Under the pieces are notes generated by a model, which worked only from the letters and a program-made list of their open reading frames with translations, searched no databases and was not told the DNA's origin. From the NCBI GenBank assembly GCA_035294245.1, contig DATGLG010000019.1, forward strand, positions 10,758-74,757: 64,000 nucleotides of DNA. The letters run 5' to 3'. Of the stretch, positions 44,535 to 53,303 are shown in pieces (position 1 is the stretch's first letter; every line of letters starts with the position of its first letter). Origin of the DNA: DATGLG01 sp035294245. Lineage in GTDB: Bacteria; Pseudomonadota; Alphaproteobacteria; JACZXZ01. A program made the position numbers and the translations under genes.

Positions 44535-45695
44535 TCAGGCGTAGGGCTTGAACTGCTTGCTGAGCTGGAGGCCCTGGCGCTGATAGGCGGAGCCGATGGC
44601 GGCGCCATAGAGCTTGTCGGGCGCGTCGGTGAGGCGCTCGTAGACGAGGCGGCCGACGAGCTGGCCGTCCTCGATCATGAAGGGCACGTCGTGGGAGCGC
44701 ACCTCGAGCACCGCGCGCGTCCCCTGCGCGCCTTGCGCCGCGTGGCCGAAGCCGGGATCGAAGAAGCCGGCGTAATGGACGCGGAACTCGCCGACGAGGG
44801 TGTCGTAGGCGACCATCTCGGCGGCATGGTCGGGCGGCACGTTCACTGCCTCCTTGGAGGCGAGGATGTAGAAATCGTCGGGATTGAGGATGATGGCGCG
44901 CTCGCGCGCGGCGAAGATGGGCTCCCAATAATCGCGCGGCTCGTAATGCCCGACCTTGTCGAGATCGATGAGGTCCGCGTGCTTCTTGGCGCGGAAGCCG
45001 ATGAGCGCCTGCCCCGCCTCGCCGCCGAGATCGACGGTGACGGGCAGCCCGCGCTGCACGTGCCGCGGCTCGAGCGCGCGGTCGACGAGCTGCTGCTGCG
45101 CCTGGAGGCGGTAGAGCTCGGCGTCGCTATAGGCGGGCGAGCCGCGGCGCAGGCGGAGCTGATTGAGCCGCGAGCCCGTGCGCACCACGATCGAGAAGGT
45201 GCGCGGCGAGATCTCGGCATAGAGCGGCCCCTCATAGCCCGCGGGCACGCGGTCGAACTCGGTGGCGTTGTCGGTGATGAGGCGGGTGAAGATGTCGAGG
45301 CGGCCGACCGAGCTCTTCGGATTGGCGAGGCCCGAGATGCGGCTCGAGAGGGCCGCCCGCTCGAGGAGTGGGACGATATAGACGCAGCCGGTCTCGAGCA
45401 CGGCACCCTGGGCGAGATCGATCTTGTGCATGCCGAAGAGATCGATCTTGTCGCGCACGGTGAAGCCCTCGCCGGGGAGGAAGCTCGCGCGCACGCGATA
45501 GGCGACGTTGCCGAGGCGGAGATCGATGCTGGCGGGCTGGATCTGCGCCTCGGTGAGCTCGGCGGCGGCCACGATCTCCTTGTTGCGGATGAGCTCCTTG
45601 AGCGCCTGGTAGGGCAGGATGCCCGTCGTGTGCTTCGGTGCGCTACTCATGCGGGATGCGGCGTCGGGGAAAAGGCCGCTGCTGCTCTGGGACAT
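44535..45695 (-). CDS. dcd: 2'-deoxycytidine 5'-triphosphate deaminase, long alphaproteobacterial form
   Basis: 386-residue enzyme that converts dCTP to dUTP for thymidylate synthesis. The length is about twice that of E. coli Dcd because alphaproteobacteria have a two-domain fused form. Repeated dUTPase-fold features are visible: IQPASIDLRLGNVAYRVRASFLPGEG, SRISGLANPKSSVGRLDIFTRLITD in the first half and VGEFRVHYAGFFDPGFGHAAQGAQGTRAVLEVRSHDVPF in the second. ATG 45650 (MSSAPKHTTGILPYQ) is a possible shorter start. Flanked on both sides by palindromic repeats. Confidence 0.92.
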   Translation of the reverse strand: MSQSSSGLFPDAASRMSSAPKHTTGILPYQALKELIRNKEIVAAAELTEAQIQPASIDLRLGNVAYRVRASFLPGEGFTVRDKIDLFGMHKIDLAQGAVLETGCVYIVPLLERAALSSRISGLANPKSSVGRLDIFTRLITDNATEFDRVPAGYEGPLYAEISPRTFSIVVRTGSRLNQLRLRRGSPAYSDAELYRLQAQQQLVDRALEPRHVQRGLPVTVDLGGEAGQALIGFRAKKHADLIDLDKVGHYEPRDYWEPIFAARERAIILNPDDFYILASKEAVNVPPDHAAEMVAYDTLVGEFRVHYAGFFDPGFGHAAQGAQGTRAVLEVRSHDVPFMIEDGQLVGRLVYERLTDAPDKLYGAAIGSAYQRQGLQLSKQFKPYA

Positions 45696-46102
45696 CGCGT
45701 CTGCTCGCCTGCGGGAATGCCGTCACCATAGGCGATTCCGGCGGCAAAACCAATGCGCCGCGGAGGCTGTTGGCGCGAATGTTGTCGGCAAGGTTATTCA
45801 CAACGGCCACACGCCTTCGACGACAAATCGCACAGATCTTTTGTCGTCCCCGCGAAAGCGGGGACCCAGCATCAAGGACGCATCCGAAAATAACGGCGCG
45901 ATCGAAAACTCTCATGATCGAACGCCCTACGATGCGCTTTGGTCTGCGCCCATACAGATTTCGGGTAGCGAGTTTTGACCTGGGTCCCCGCTTACGCGGG
46001 GACGACGAATCGGAAATGGCGGACCTACTTCCCATCCACCCCCGCAACCCACAGACGGGTGGCTGTGCATAAGCCCGCGAATTGCGGGGATGGTTCGCGC
46101 GC
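45696..46102. other. 407-base intergenic stretch between meaB and dcd
   Basis: No gene is supported; short frames here are shadows of repeats. It contains the inverted palindrome pair at 45841-46009. Confidence 0.7.
45841..46009. repeat. Inverted pair of family A palindromes bracketing 108 bases
   Basis: The left end TGTCGTCCCCGCGAAAGCGG continues GGACCCAG; the right end is its near-exact reverse complement (CCTGGGTCCCCGCTTACGCG continuing GGGACGACGAA). The 108 bases between are more AT-rich and non-coding. The shape, terminal inverted repeats of about 29 bases without an ORF, is like a miniature mobile element. Confidence 0.7.
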
Positions 46103-47161
46103 TTACCCCTCGCCCCGGAATCTCGCGAGGAGGCGGCGCGCGGCGGCGGCGGGGCTCAAGCGGCCGGCGGCGACCGCGGCCTCGATGCCGTCGAGCTCGG
46201 CGGCGATCTCGGGCTGGCGCCTGAGTGCCGCGAGGAGCCCCTCGGAAAGCTCGCTCCACAGCCAGGCGCGCGCCTGGGACGCGCGGCGCGCCGCGATCTC
46301 CCCGCTGGCGCCCAGAGCCTCGCGGTAGCGCGCGACCGCCTGCCACACCGCGGCGATGCCGCTGCCGGTGACGGCGGAGCACTGGATGACGGGCGTGCGC
46401 CAGTTGGGCGAGGCGGGCATGATGAGCTGGAGCGCGCGGCGGTAATCGGCGGCGGCGCGGTTGGCAGCGGCCGCAAGCTCGCCGTCCGACTTGTTGACGA
46501 CGAGGAGATCGGCGAGCTCCATGATGCCGCGCTTGATCCCTTGCAGCTCGTCCCCGCTCGCGGGAAGCAGCAGCAGCACGAACATGTCGACCATGTCGGC
46601 GACCGCCGTCTCCGACTGGCCGACGCCGACGGTCTCGACGAGGACGATGTCGAAGCCCGCCGCCTCGCAGACGAGCATGGCCTCGCGGGTGCGCCGCGCC
46701 ACACCGCCCAAGGTGCCGCCCGCGGGCGAGGGGCGGATGAAGGCGGCGGGAGAGACGGCGAGGCGCTCCATGCGCGTCTTGTCGCCGAGAATGGAGCCGC
46801 CGCCGCGCTTGGACGAGGGATCGACGGCGAGCACGGCGAGGCGATGGCCCTCGCCGATGACGTAGAGCCCGAAGGCCTCGATGAAGGTCGACTTGCCGAC
46901 GCCGGGCACGCCCGAGATGCCGAGGCGGATCGACCTCCCCACCGCCGGCATCAGCCGCTCGAGCAGCGCCTCGGCGCGGGCGCGGTGATCCTCGCGCGTC
47001 GATTCGACAAGCGTGATCGCGCGCGCCAGCGCCCGCCGGTCGCCCGCCGCCACCGCCGCGGCAAGCCGCGCCGTCTCCTCGGGCGCGGCACGCGCGGCCG
47101 GATCGGCGCCCTCGCCCGGTTTGGCCGGCTTGTTCTTTCCCGTGCTACGTCCCGAGGTCAT
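46103..47161 (-). CDS. meaB: Methylmalonyl-CoA mutase-associated GTPase MeaB
   Basis: 352-residue G3E-type GTPase chaperone that gates cobalamin loading and protects B12-dependent acyl-CoA mutases from inactivation. Walker A GISGVPGVGKSTFIEAFG, the VLAVDPSSKRGGGSILGDKTRM switch region, DIVLVETVGVGQSETAVADMVD and the NKSD guanine-specificity motif (LLVVNKSDGELAAA) are all present. The start at 47161 (MTSGRSTGK) was chosen; the ORF is open 17 codons further. The mutase genes themselves are not in the window. Confidence 0.94.
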   Translation of the reverse strand: MTSGRSTGKNKPAKPGEGADPAARAAPEETARLAAAVAAGDRRALARAITLVESTREDHRARAEALLERLMPAVGRSIRLGISGVPGVGKSTFIEAFGLYVIGEGHRLAVLAVDPSSKRGGGSILGDKTRMERLAVSPAAFIRPSPAGGTLGGVARRTREAMLVCEAAGFDIVLVETVGVGQSETAVADMVDMFVLLLLPASGDELQGIKRGIMELADLLVVNKSDGELAAAANRAAADYRRALQLIMPASPNWRTPVIQCSAVTGSGIAAVWQAVARYREALGASGEIAARRASQARAWLWSELSEGLLAALRRQPEIAAELDGIEAAVAAGRLSPAAAARRLLARFRGEG

Positions 47162-47203
47162 GAGCGTCCCATAGAGCGTGATTCGCTTCGGCGGAACTCC
47201 TTT

Positions 47204-47270
47204 GGTCGTCACCCCCGCGCAAAGCGGGGGTCCAGGCCTCTGGAGTCCTGCTTTCGCAGGAATGACGATT
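47204..47270. repeat. Paired palindromic repeat (family A)
   Basis: Left half GTCGTCACCCCCGCGCAAAG continues CGGGGGTCCAGG; right half CTGGAGTCCTGCTTTCGCAG continues GAATGACGA. Both are hairpins and they face each other over a four-base spacer. The 294-base gap 47162-47455 holds nothing else recognisable. Confidence 0.7.
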
Positions 47271-47455
47271 CAATCACGGCGAATCAATCTAAGCGCAAAG
47301 CGCCTCCGTGCAAAACGTCGCGTCGCGCGGCATCCTCCGCCGCCGCGTCGTGGAATTCGGACCGTTCCGGCGCGGCCGGTCCCAGACCGAGCGTCGCGAC
47401 GCGGTCGAGCATGTTCCTGCCTCGGCACTATGACAGAAGCTTTTCGCTAGATTTC

Positions 47456-48379
47456 ATGAATTACGAAGAGTCGCGCGAGCATCACTTTGTACCACAGTTC
47501 TTGCTTCGCTCATGGGCCGTAAACGGCGTGCTCATGGGTTACTGGTGGGACAGCCGACGAAGCGCGCTTGTCTGCAAGCGTAAAGGACCGCGGGCTTTCG
47601 GTTGGCAGTTGGGTTTGCTGACGTTACGCGCCCACAAATTGGGACGGGACGCGCTCGAAAGAATTTTCTTTGGAGAGGTCGATACGAAAGGCGCCTACGC
47701 TTGCAGCCTCTTAATTAAGTACGGACCTTCCGCCTTGAACGAAGATCAAAGATGTGATTTCGCACGCCTTTTGCTGTCTTTGGAGATCCGTCGCCCCCCA
47801 ATCGTCGCGACACTTCGCGATAGTGGTCGCCGCCACATCGCCGAGGCTCTCGACAGTGACCCTGAAATCCTTGAAGCCATGGCGCTCAAGAACCTCGCGA
47901 TTTTGCCCTCAAAATTCGTTGAAGGAAATTTGGGGGTTTCCCTTGAAGATTATGCGCTTGGAACAATTCAGCAGCTTGTCGACAATCCACATATCGGCAC
48001 GAAGTTGATCAATGCACTCTGGCACATCGTCCGTCTTGGTCCAGACGATGGTTCTCTGCTGCTCGCAGACCGACCGCTTATTCGACTGCATGCTTATGAT
48101 GCCCCGGGAGCGACTTGGATGCTTCCACTGAACCCCAAGACGGCCTTTGTGGCCGTAAATCATCTGGAGAACTTGCGACGGATCAAAAATGCGAGCCCTT
48201 ACCGATTCGCTAAGAAGATAAATGTATTAAGCGCGCGGCAAACCGAGCGGTTCGTCTTCTGCGCGGACGCACAGCATGAGCGCTGGATTGGCAAACACCT
48301 TTCCGATCCTCTCCGGAATACTCGCGATAGTCGAAACATCAGCTCCCTCAAAGCAGCACATCCCCTCCCGCGATCGTGA
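47456..48379 (+). CDS. DUF4238 domain protein on a low-GC segment
   Basis: 307-residue protein whose start (YEESREHHFVPQFLLRSWA) is the DUF4238 signature. The body is alpha-helical with no transmembrane segment; a second conserved block is DGSLLLADRPLIRLHAYDAPGATWMLPLNPKTAFVAVN. Function is unknown; relatives are scattered in bacteria and often lie near mobile or defence genes. Base composition over 47450-48360 is close to half A+T, clearly lower in GC than all neighbours, and codon use differs, pointing to recent acquisition. ATG 47411 in frame is an alternative start; neither start has a good ribosome site. Confidence 0.8.
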   Translation: MNYEESREHHFVPQFLLRSWAVNGVLMGYWWDSRRSALVCKRKGPRAFGWQLGLLTLRAHKLGRDALERIFFGEVDTKGAYACSLLIKYGPSALNEDQRCDFARLLLSLEIRRPPIVATLRDSGRRHIAEALDSDPEILEAMALKNLAILPSKFVEGNLGVSLEDYALGTIQQLVDNPHIGTKLINALWHIVRLGPDDGSLLLADRPLIRLHAYDAPGATWMLPLNPKTAFVAVNHLENLRRIKNASPYRFAKKINVLSARQTERFVFCADAQHERWIGKHLSDPLRNTRDSRNISSLKAAHPLPRS

Positions 48380-48459
48380 GGTGCCGAGCGGCCACGAGCG
48401 AATTATAGTCGGCGTCATGGCGTCCGGGCCCAGCCTCGTCTCAGTCCAGGGAGCCGATC

Positions 48460-49236
48460 ATGGCGGATGATCCGATCTTACGAAGCATCTTCCCCTGCAA
48501 CCGTCGCGGATTCCTGGCCCTTGCCGCAGGCGGCGCGGCGCTCGGCGCCGTTGCGTCTGCGCCCTTCGCCGCGAGGGCGCAGGGTGCCAGCGCCGCCAAG
48601 CCCAAGCTCGCCACCATCGGCGCCGGCCGCGAGGGCGGGGCGCTTGGCACGCTCTTCGCCAAGGCGGGCTATCCGGTGATGTTCTCCTCGCTCCATCCCG
48701 AGACGCTCAAGCCGCTTGTCGCCGCGGCGGGCCCCACCGCCAAGGCGGGCTCGGTCGCCCAGGCGGTCGCCTTCGGCGAGGTCGTGCTCCTCGTCGTCCC
48801 CTATACCGCCGTCGAATCAATCGGCCAGGAATACGGCAAGGCCCTCGCCGCCAAGCCCCTCGTCATCGATGTCTCGAACCCGATCGCGCGGCGCGACGGC
48901 GACGCGATCGTGACATGGGTCAACGCGCAAGGCGGCGCCGGCCTCGCCACGGCGAAGCTCATCCCGGGGGCGCATCTCGTGCGCGCCTTCAACGCCATCG
49001 GCGCGGGCCGGCTGGCGCCAAACGCCCATCGCGCCGGGGCGCCGCTCGGCATCCCCATCGCCGGCGACGATCCCAAGGCCCTGGCGCTCGCCGAGCGCCT
49101 CATCAAGGATGTCGGCTTCGAGCCCGTGCCCATCGGCGGGCTCGCCATGGGCAGATATCTCGTGCCGGGCACCCCCCTCGCCGGCGAGCACACGCCGGAC
49201 GAGATTCGCACCATCGTCGCCACCTTGAAGCCGTGA
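48460..49236 (+). CDS. Tat-exported NADPH-dependent F420 reductase-like protein
   Basis: 258 residues. It has a clear Tat signal (CNRRGFLALAAGGAALGAVASAPFAARA) and then a Rossmann domain related to archaeal/actinobacterial F420:NADP oxidoreductase (KLATIGAGREGGALGTLFAKAGYPVMFSS, VVLLVVPYTAVESI, PLVIDVSNPIARRDGD, HLVRAFNAIGAGRL, GIPIAGDDPKALALAERLIKDVGFEPVPIGGLAMGRYLVPGT). Homologues in proteobacteria commonly bind NADP and lack proven F420 activity. An exported NADP-type oxidoreductase is odd because the cofactor must be loaded before Tat export. Just upstream of a small pseudogene. Confidence 0.85.
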   Translation: MADDPILRSIFPCNRRGFLALAAGGAALGAVASAPFAARAQGASAAKPKLATIGAGREGGALGTLFAKAGYPVMFSSLHPETLKPLVAAAGPTAKAGSVAQAVAFGEVVLLVVPYTAVESIGQEYGKALAAKPLVIDVSNPIARRDGDAIVTWVNAQGGAGLATAKLIPGAHLVRAFNAIGAGRLAPNAHRAGAPLGIPIAGDDPKALALAERLIKDVGFEPVPIGGLAMGRYLVPGTPLAGEHTPDEIRTIVATLKP

Positions 49237-49245
49237 GGGAAGCGA

Positions 49246-49443
49246 ATGGGGAGGCTGCTACTGGAGGAACTTCCGCATCTTCGTGTCGGCATGGATCGGC
49301 TGAGCGCGGACATGCGCGAGGTGAAGTAGCGGCTCGGCACGCTCGAAGAGAATTATGCAAGCGTCTCCCGGCGCCTCGATCGGTTGGACGAGCGCGTGTC
49401 GCGCATCGAGCGCCGGTTGGAGCTCACGCCCGAGGCGCTCTGA
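49246..49443 (+). pseudogene. Broken coiled-coil protein gene (in-frame TAG)
   Basis: The 66-codon frame reads MGRLLLEELPHLRVGMDRLSADMREVK-stop-RLGTLEENYASVSRRLDRL and onward to RIERRLELTPEAL. The TAG at 49327-49329 stands where a Gln codon (CAG) would make a continuous heptad-like coiled coil. Short proteins with the pattern MREVKQRLGxLE ... RLDRIDERxxRIERRLEL are frequent in Hyphomicrobiales, often near mobile regions. A single C-to-T change therefore seems to have inactivated it; the N-terminal part is also shortened. Confidence 0.7.
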
Positions 49444-49971
49444 GCACATCGGCCTTCAGCTTCGCGGCCTTCCTTACTCGAGGCGCGTCAGTGAGGCTGC
49501 GAGGCAGCCACGACGGTTCAAGACGATTCTTCTCATTTTCGGCTTCATTTCCCGTCGTTCCCGCGCAAAGCTTGCCCTCGCGCAGGCGGGGCGGGAACCC
49601 AGTGATTTCACTACGGCATGCACACATCTCAGTCTGCACTCTCCCCCTCGTCATTCCCGCGAAAGCGGGAATCCAGTATTTCCGCGGAAAACCTGGATTC
49701 CGGCTCTCCGCTGCGCTCCGGCCGGAATGACGGCTATTCCTTTGGAAGCAGCGCCCATCCAGACTTGTGTGCATGCCGTAGCGCGCAAGCGGGAACCCAG
49801 TGATTTCAGCGCTCCTGGATTCCGGCTCTCCGCGGAGCCTGTCCTCGGGCCGGCTTTCAGCCGGGCCCGTGGGCGTCGGCCGGAACGACGAATTAAATTA
49901 GAGGTCGCCAAGACCTGCGAAGATACCGCAACCCTGGCGAAGGCGCGCGGGCGCGCCCATAATCGCCCATC
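49444..49971. other. 528-base intergenic stretch, repeat array
   Basis: No gene is supported. Most of it (49553-49892) is a composite of palindromic repeats described separately; the first 110 bases show nothing recognisable. Confidence 0.7.
49553..49892. repeat. Composite array of family A palindromes with nested direct and inverted repeats
   Basis: At least four half-elements ending in GGGAACCCAG, GGGAATCCAG or GGATTCCGGCTCTCCG lie in 340 bases. A direct repeat GCGGGAACCCAGTGATTTCA occurs exactly at 49591-49610 and 49789-49808. CTACGGCATGCACACA (49611-49626) returns as an inverted copy in 49760-49781. The palindromes thus seem to have been duplicated and inserted into each other. Confidence 0.75.
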
Positions 49972-50868
49972 ATGCCGAGCGTCCCACCGCGCGCCGCGCG
50001 AGCACCCGCCCCGACGCCCCGGACGCGGCGCGCGCCCACGCGCCGCGCGCCGCCGATCCGCCGTCCGCAACGCCGCCGCGCAGAGAATTTCCGTCGCCGG
50101 CTGCGCCGCTGGCAGGAGCGCGCGCGCCGCACCTGGCGTCTCTTCGCCGCAGCACCCCGGCCGGTGCGCCTCACCGTCGCGGCCCTCCTCGCGCTCGTGC
50201 TCTTCTCGGCGGTGAACCTCGCCTATCACGTCGTGCGCAAGCCGAGCGAGATCTTCATGCCCGTGAGCGGCGTCCTCGACAAGAGCCCGGCCGAGACCTG
50301 GCGCGACTATGCGCCCCTCTTCCGCGAATACGCGACGGCCAACGTCGCGCCCGCGCTGCTGGCGGCCCTCGCCCAGGCGGAGGGGGCCGGCAATCCGGTG
50401 GCGCACACCTATTGGCGCTGGCGCCTCACCTGGCGACCCTTCGCCATCTTCGCCCCCGCCTCGAGCGCCGTGGGCATGTACCAGATGACCGACGGCGCCT
50501 TCGCCGAGGCGCGGCATTATTGCATCCGTCGCCACGCCGTCACCGAGGAGGGCTGCTGGCTGACGGCGCTCTATGCGCGCGTCATCCCGAGCGACGCCGT
50601 CGAGCTGGCGGCGATCTATCTCGACCGCCATGTCGCGGCGATCCTCGCGAGCCGGCCCCGCGGCGCCCCGGCACCCACGCCCGCGCAGCTCGAATCTCTC
50701 GCCACCCTCGTCCATCTCTGCGGCAGCGGGCCGGCGCGCGCCTTCGCCCGTCGCGGCTTCCGCCTCGCCCCCGGCGAGCGCTGCGGCGATCACGATCCTG
50801 CCGCCTATCTCGCCCGCGTCGCAGCCCTCGCGCGCGCGTTCGAGCGCCTCGCCGCGGCCGAGGAATAG
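49972..50868 (+). CDS. Membrane-anchored lytic transglycosylase-like (SLT fold) protein
   Basis: 298 residues. A strongly basic, Pro/Arg-rich N terminus (residues 1-60) precedes one transmembrane helix (about 65-85, VRLTVAALLALVLFSAVNLAY). The periplasmic part has a lysozyme-like fold signature: LLAALAQAEGAGNP with the probable catalytic Glu137, APASSAVGMYQMTDGAFAEARHYC in the place of the SLT GLMQ motif, then AVELAAIYLDRHVAAIL and GSGPARAFARRGF. It probably cleaves or binds peptidoglycan. The family is a minor one without an assigned gene name. It is 45 bases upstream of the MFS gene. Confidence 0.75.
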   Translation: MPSVPPRAARAPAPTPRTRRAPTRRAPPIRRPQRRRAENFRRRLRRWQERARRTWRLFAAAPRPVRLTVAALLALVLFSAVNLAYHVVRKPSEIFMPVSGVLDKSPAETWRDYAPLFREYATANVAPALLAALAQAEGAGNPVAHTYWRWRLTWRPFAIFAPASSAVGMYQMTDGAFAEARHYCIRRHAVTEEGCWLTALYARVIPSDAVELAAIYLDRHVAAILASRPRGAPAPTPAQLESLATLVHLCGSGPARAFARRGFRLAPGERCGDHDPAAYLARVAALARAFERLAAAEE

Positions 50869-50913
50869 GGCGGCGCGCCGCTTGGCGGCGGCGCGCGACG
50901 GCCTATATCGAGA

Positions 50914-52452
50914 ATGGGCAAGGGGAGCGCGAGGAGCGGCGGCAAGTCGAGCGAGAGCGGCGTGACGAGGGAGAGCACCGACGAGAGCTACGTCGAGCCC
51001 AGGGGCCCGCTCTTCCGCCTCGTCCTCTATGACGGCCTCGCCAGCGAGGCGATGGGCACGCTCACCGCCGGCGTCTTCCTTGTCGGCTTCGCCATCGAGC
51101 TCGGCGCCAGCAACCTCGCCATCGGCGTGCTGGCGGCCGTGCCCTTCTTCGTGCAGCTCCTGCAGCTGCCGGGGGTGATCCTGGTGGAGCGGCTGCGCCT
51201 GCGCCGCGCCGTCTGCGTCTGGGCCTCGGGGATCGGGCGCTGCTTCCTCCTCGGCGCCGCGGCGACACCTCTGCTGCCGCCGGAGATTGCCGTGCCCGCC
51301 CTCGTCGCGGCCCTCGCGATCCATCAGGGCCTGGGGGCCGTGAGCGGCTGCGCCTGGAACTCGTGGATGCGCGACCTGGTGCCGCCGGCGCAATACGGCC
51401 GCTTCTTCGGCCGGCGCACGGCGGCGACCACGGCGCTTGCGACGGCCCTCGGCCTCCTCGGCAGCATCTTCGTCGAGGCGTGGAAGCGCGGCGAGCCCGG
51501 CCGCGGCGCCCTCGGCTATGGCTGCCTCTTCGCGGTGAGCGCCCTCGTCGGGCTCTACGGCGTCTATCTTCTCGCCATCACGCCGGAGCCCGCCATGGCC
51601 CCTGTCGAGCGGCGGCCGCCCGTGCTCGAGCTTTTGTCGCGGCCCTTCCGCGACGGCAATTTCCGCCGCCTCATCGTCTTCCTCGCGGCGTGGAGCTTCG
51701 CCGTCAACCTCGCCGCGCCCTTCTTCACCGTCTACATGCTCAAGACCCTCGCCTATCCGATGACGGTGGTGATGGCCCTCACCATCGCGAGCCAGCTCAG
51801 CAATCTCGGCTCCCTCAGCCTGTGGGGGGCGCTCATCGACCGCTTCAGCAACAAGGCGGTGCTCGGCGTCTCGGCGCCCCTCTTCCTCGCCTGCATGCTG
51901 GCCTGGACGGTGACCGGGCAGCCCTGGCTGCACCCCTTCCTGCTGCCCTTCCTCGCCCTCCTCCACATCGCCATGGGGATCGCGACGGCGGGGGTGGCGC
52001 TCGCCTCGAGCAACATCGCGATGAAGCTCTCGCCCGAGGGCGGGGCCACGGCCTATCTCGCCGCGACCGGCGTCGTCACCGCGGTCTGCGCCAGCATCGC
52101 CCCCATCATCGGCGGCAGCTTCTCGGATTTCTTCGCGGCCCACGAGCTCGCCTTCCAATTCGTGTGGAAGGGGGGCGGCGGCGAGGTGGCGCTCCAGGTG
52201 CTCGGCTTCAAGGCCTGGACCTTCTTCTTCGCCTTCGCCGCCATCGTCGGGCTCTACTCTCTCCACCGCCTGGCCGGCATCCACGAGATCGGCGCCGGCG
52301 GCGACCGGCTGATGCTGCGCGATCTCCTTCTCGAGGCGCGGCGCTCGGTGCACAGCCTGTCGAGCGCGGCGGGGCTCCTCCGCGTTGCCCGCGCCCCGCT
52401 CCTGCGCCTGCGCAGCCGCCGCGCGCCGGAGACGGCAGTCGGACCGCCTTAA
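50914..52452 (+). CDS. MFS transporter, substrate unknown
   Basis: 512-residue carrier with about twelve hydrophobic helices and a cytoplasmic C-terminal tail rich in Arg and Ser. The first helix region LVLYDGLASEAMGTLTAGVFLVGFAIELGASNLAIGVLAAVPFFVQLLQLPGVILVERLRLRRAV contains the helix 2-3 loop typical of a group related to permeases of the BtlA/UhpC-distant class. No substrate motif stands out. Its last four bases overlap the convergent mechanosensitive channel gene. Confidence 0.82.
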   Translation: MGKGSARSGGKSSESGVTRESTDESYVEPRGPLFRLVLYDGLASEAMGTLTAGVFLVGFAIELGASNLAIGVLAAVPFFVQLLQLPGVILVERLRLRRAVCVWASGIGRCFLLGAAATPLLPPEIAVPALVAALAIHQGLGAVSGCAWNSWMRDLVPPAQYGRFFGRRTAATTALATALGLLGSIFVEAWKRGEPGRGALGYGCLFAVSALVGLYGVYLLAITPEPAMAPVERRPPVLELLSRPFRDGNFRRLIVFLAAWSFAVNLAAPFFTVYMLKTLAYPMTVVMALTIASQLSNLGSLSLWGALIDRFSNKAVLGVSAPLFLACMLAWTVTGQPWLHPFLLPFLALLHIAMGIATAGVALASSNIAMKLSPEGGATAYLAATGVVTAVCASIAPIIGGSFSDFFAAHELAFQFVWKGGGGEVALQVLGFKAWTFFFAFAAIVGLYSLHRLAGIHEIGAGGDRLMLRDLLLEARRSVHSLSSAAGLLRVARAPLLRLRSRRAPETAVGPP

Positions 52453-53303
52453 GGCGCGCGGTCCTCGTCGCTCCAGGCGATGCCATGGATCGCGGGCTCG
52501 GCTCCGGGCATGGCGATCCCCGCGGCACTCAGGCGCGCGCGCACCGCGTTGTGGAGATCGTGGAGCAGGGCCGGATGATCCGCCCGCGCGGCCCAGCAGC
52601 GCAGCGCGAGGGTGACGGTGCCGTCGGCGATGGCGGTGACGAGCACGTCGGGCGGCGGCTCCTTGCGCACGCGGGGATCGCCCTCCACGAGCTCGCGCAG
52701 GGCCCCGATCGCCGTGTCGAGCTCGCCGCCCGAGAAGCTCACCGTGAGATCGAGGCGGCGCGTCGGCAGGCGCGAATAGTTCTTGATCGGCCGGTTCCAG
52801 AGCTGCGCATTCGGCGTGCTGAGATAGAGGCCCTGCGCCGTGCGGATCTCGGTGGTGAAGAGCCCGATGATCTCGACCGTGCCCGTCACCGTGACGCCGG
52901 AGATCGCGCCCGCGTCGATGAACTCGCCGACGCGGAAGGGCCGCAGCGCCAGCAGCATGACGCCGGCGGCGACGTTCGAGAGCGTCCCCTGCAAGGCGAG
53001 GGCGATGGCGACGCCGGCGGCGCCGAGCACGGCGATGACGCTCGCCACCTGCACGCCGAACTGGGCAAGGACGGCGATGGCGACGAAGACGAGGATGACG
53101 GCGCGGACGATGCTCGCGAGGAGCGGCTTGAGGGTGGGGTCGATATGGGTGAGGCGCGCCAGGCCGCGCCGCGTGCCGCGCTCGGCCCAGCTCGCGAGCA
53201 GCCAGCCGATGACGAGGATGATGACGGCGCCGACCAGGTCGAAGGCGTATTTGGTGGCGAGCGCCGCGATATTCTGGAACGGCGTCAGCGCCTGAGTCTC
53301 CAT
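52449..53303 (-). CDS. mscS: Small-conductance mechanosensitive channel (MscS family)
   Basis: 284-residue MscS-type channel releasing solutes on hypo-osmotic shock. Three transmembrane helices are seen (about 15-45, 60-85 and 95-125); the pore helix is VASVIAVLGAAGVAIALALQGTLSNVAAGVMLLALRPF, with the Gly/Ala packing motif intact, followed by the beta domain FRVGEFIDAGAISGVTVTGTVEIIGLFTTEIRT and the alpha/beta vestibule. The length matches E. coli MscS. Convergent with the MFS gene. Confidence 0.93.
   Translation of the reverse strand: METQALTPFQNIAALATKYAFDLVGAVIILVIGWLLASWAERGTRRGLARLTHIDPTLKPLLASIVRAVILVFVAIAVLAQFGVQVASVIAVLGAAGVAIALALQGTLSNVAAGVMLLALRPFRVGEFIDAGAISGVTVTGTVEIIGLFTTEIRTAQGLYLSTPNAQLWNRPIKNYSRLPTRRLDLTVSFSGGELDTAIGALRELVEGDPRVRKEPPPDVLVTAIADGTVTLALRCWAARADHPALLHDLHNAVRARLSAAGIAMPGAEPAIHGIAWSDEDRAP

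Noticed and set aside
44219..44551. Short frames encoding a GDANVAP motif in intergenic DNA
   Set aside because: The repeated peptide motif is only the translation of the 20-base DNA repeat; no ribosome site or conservation signal.
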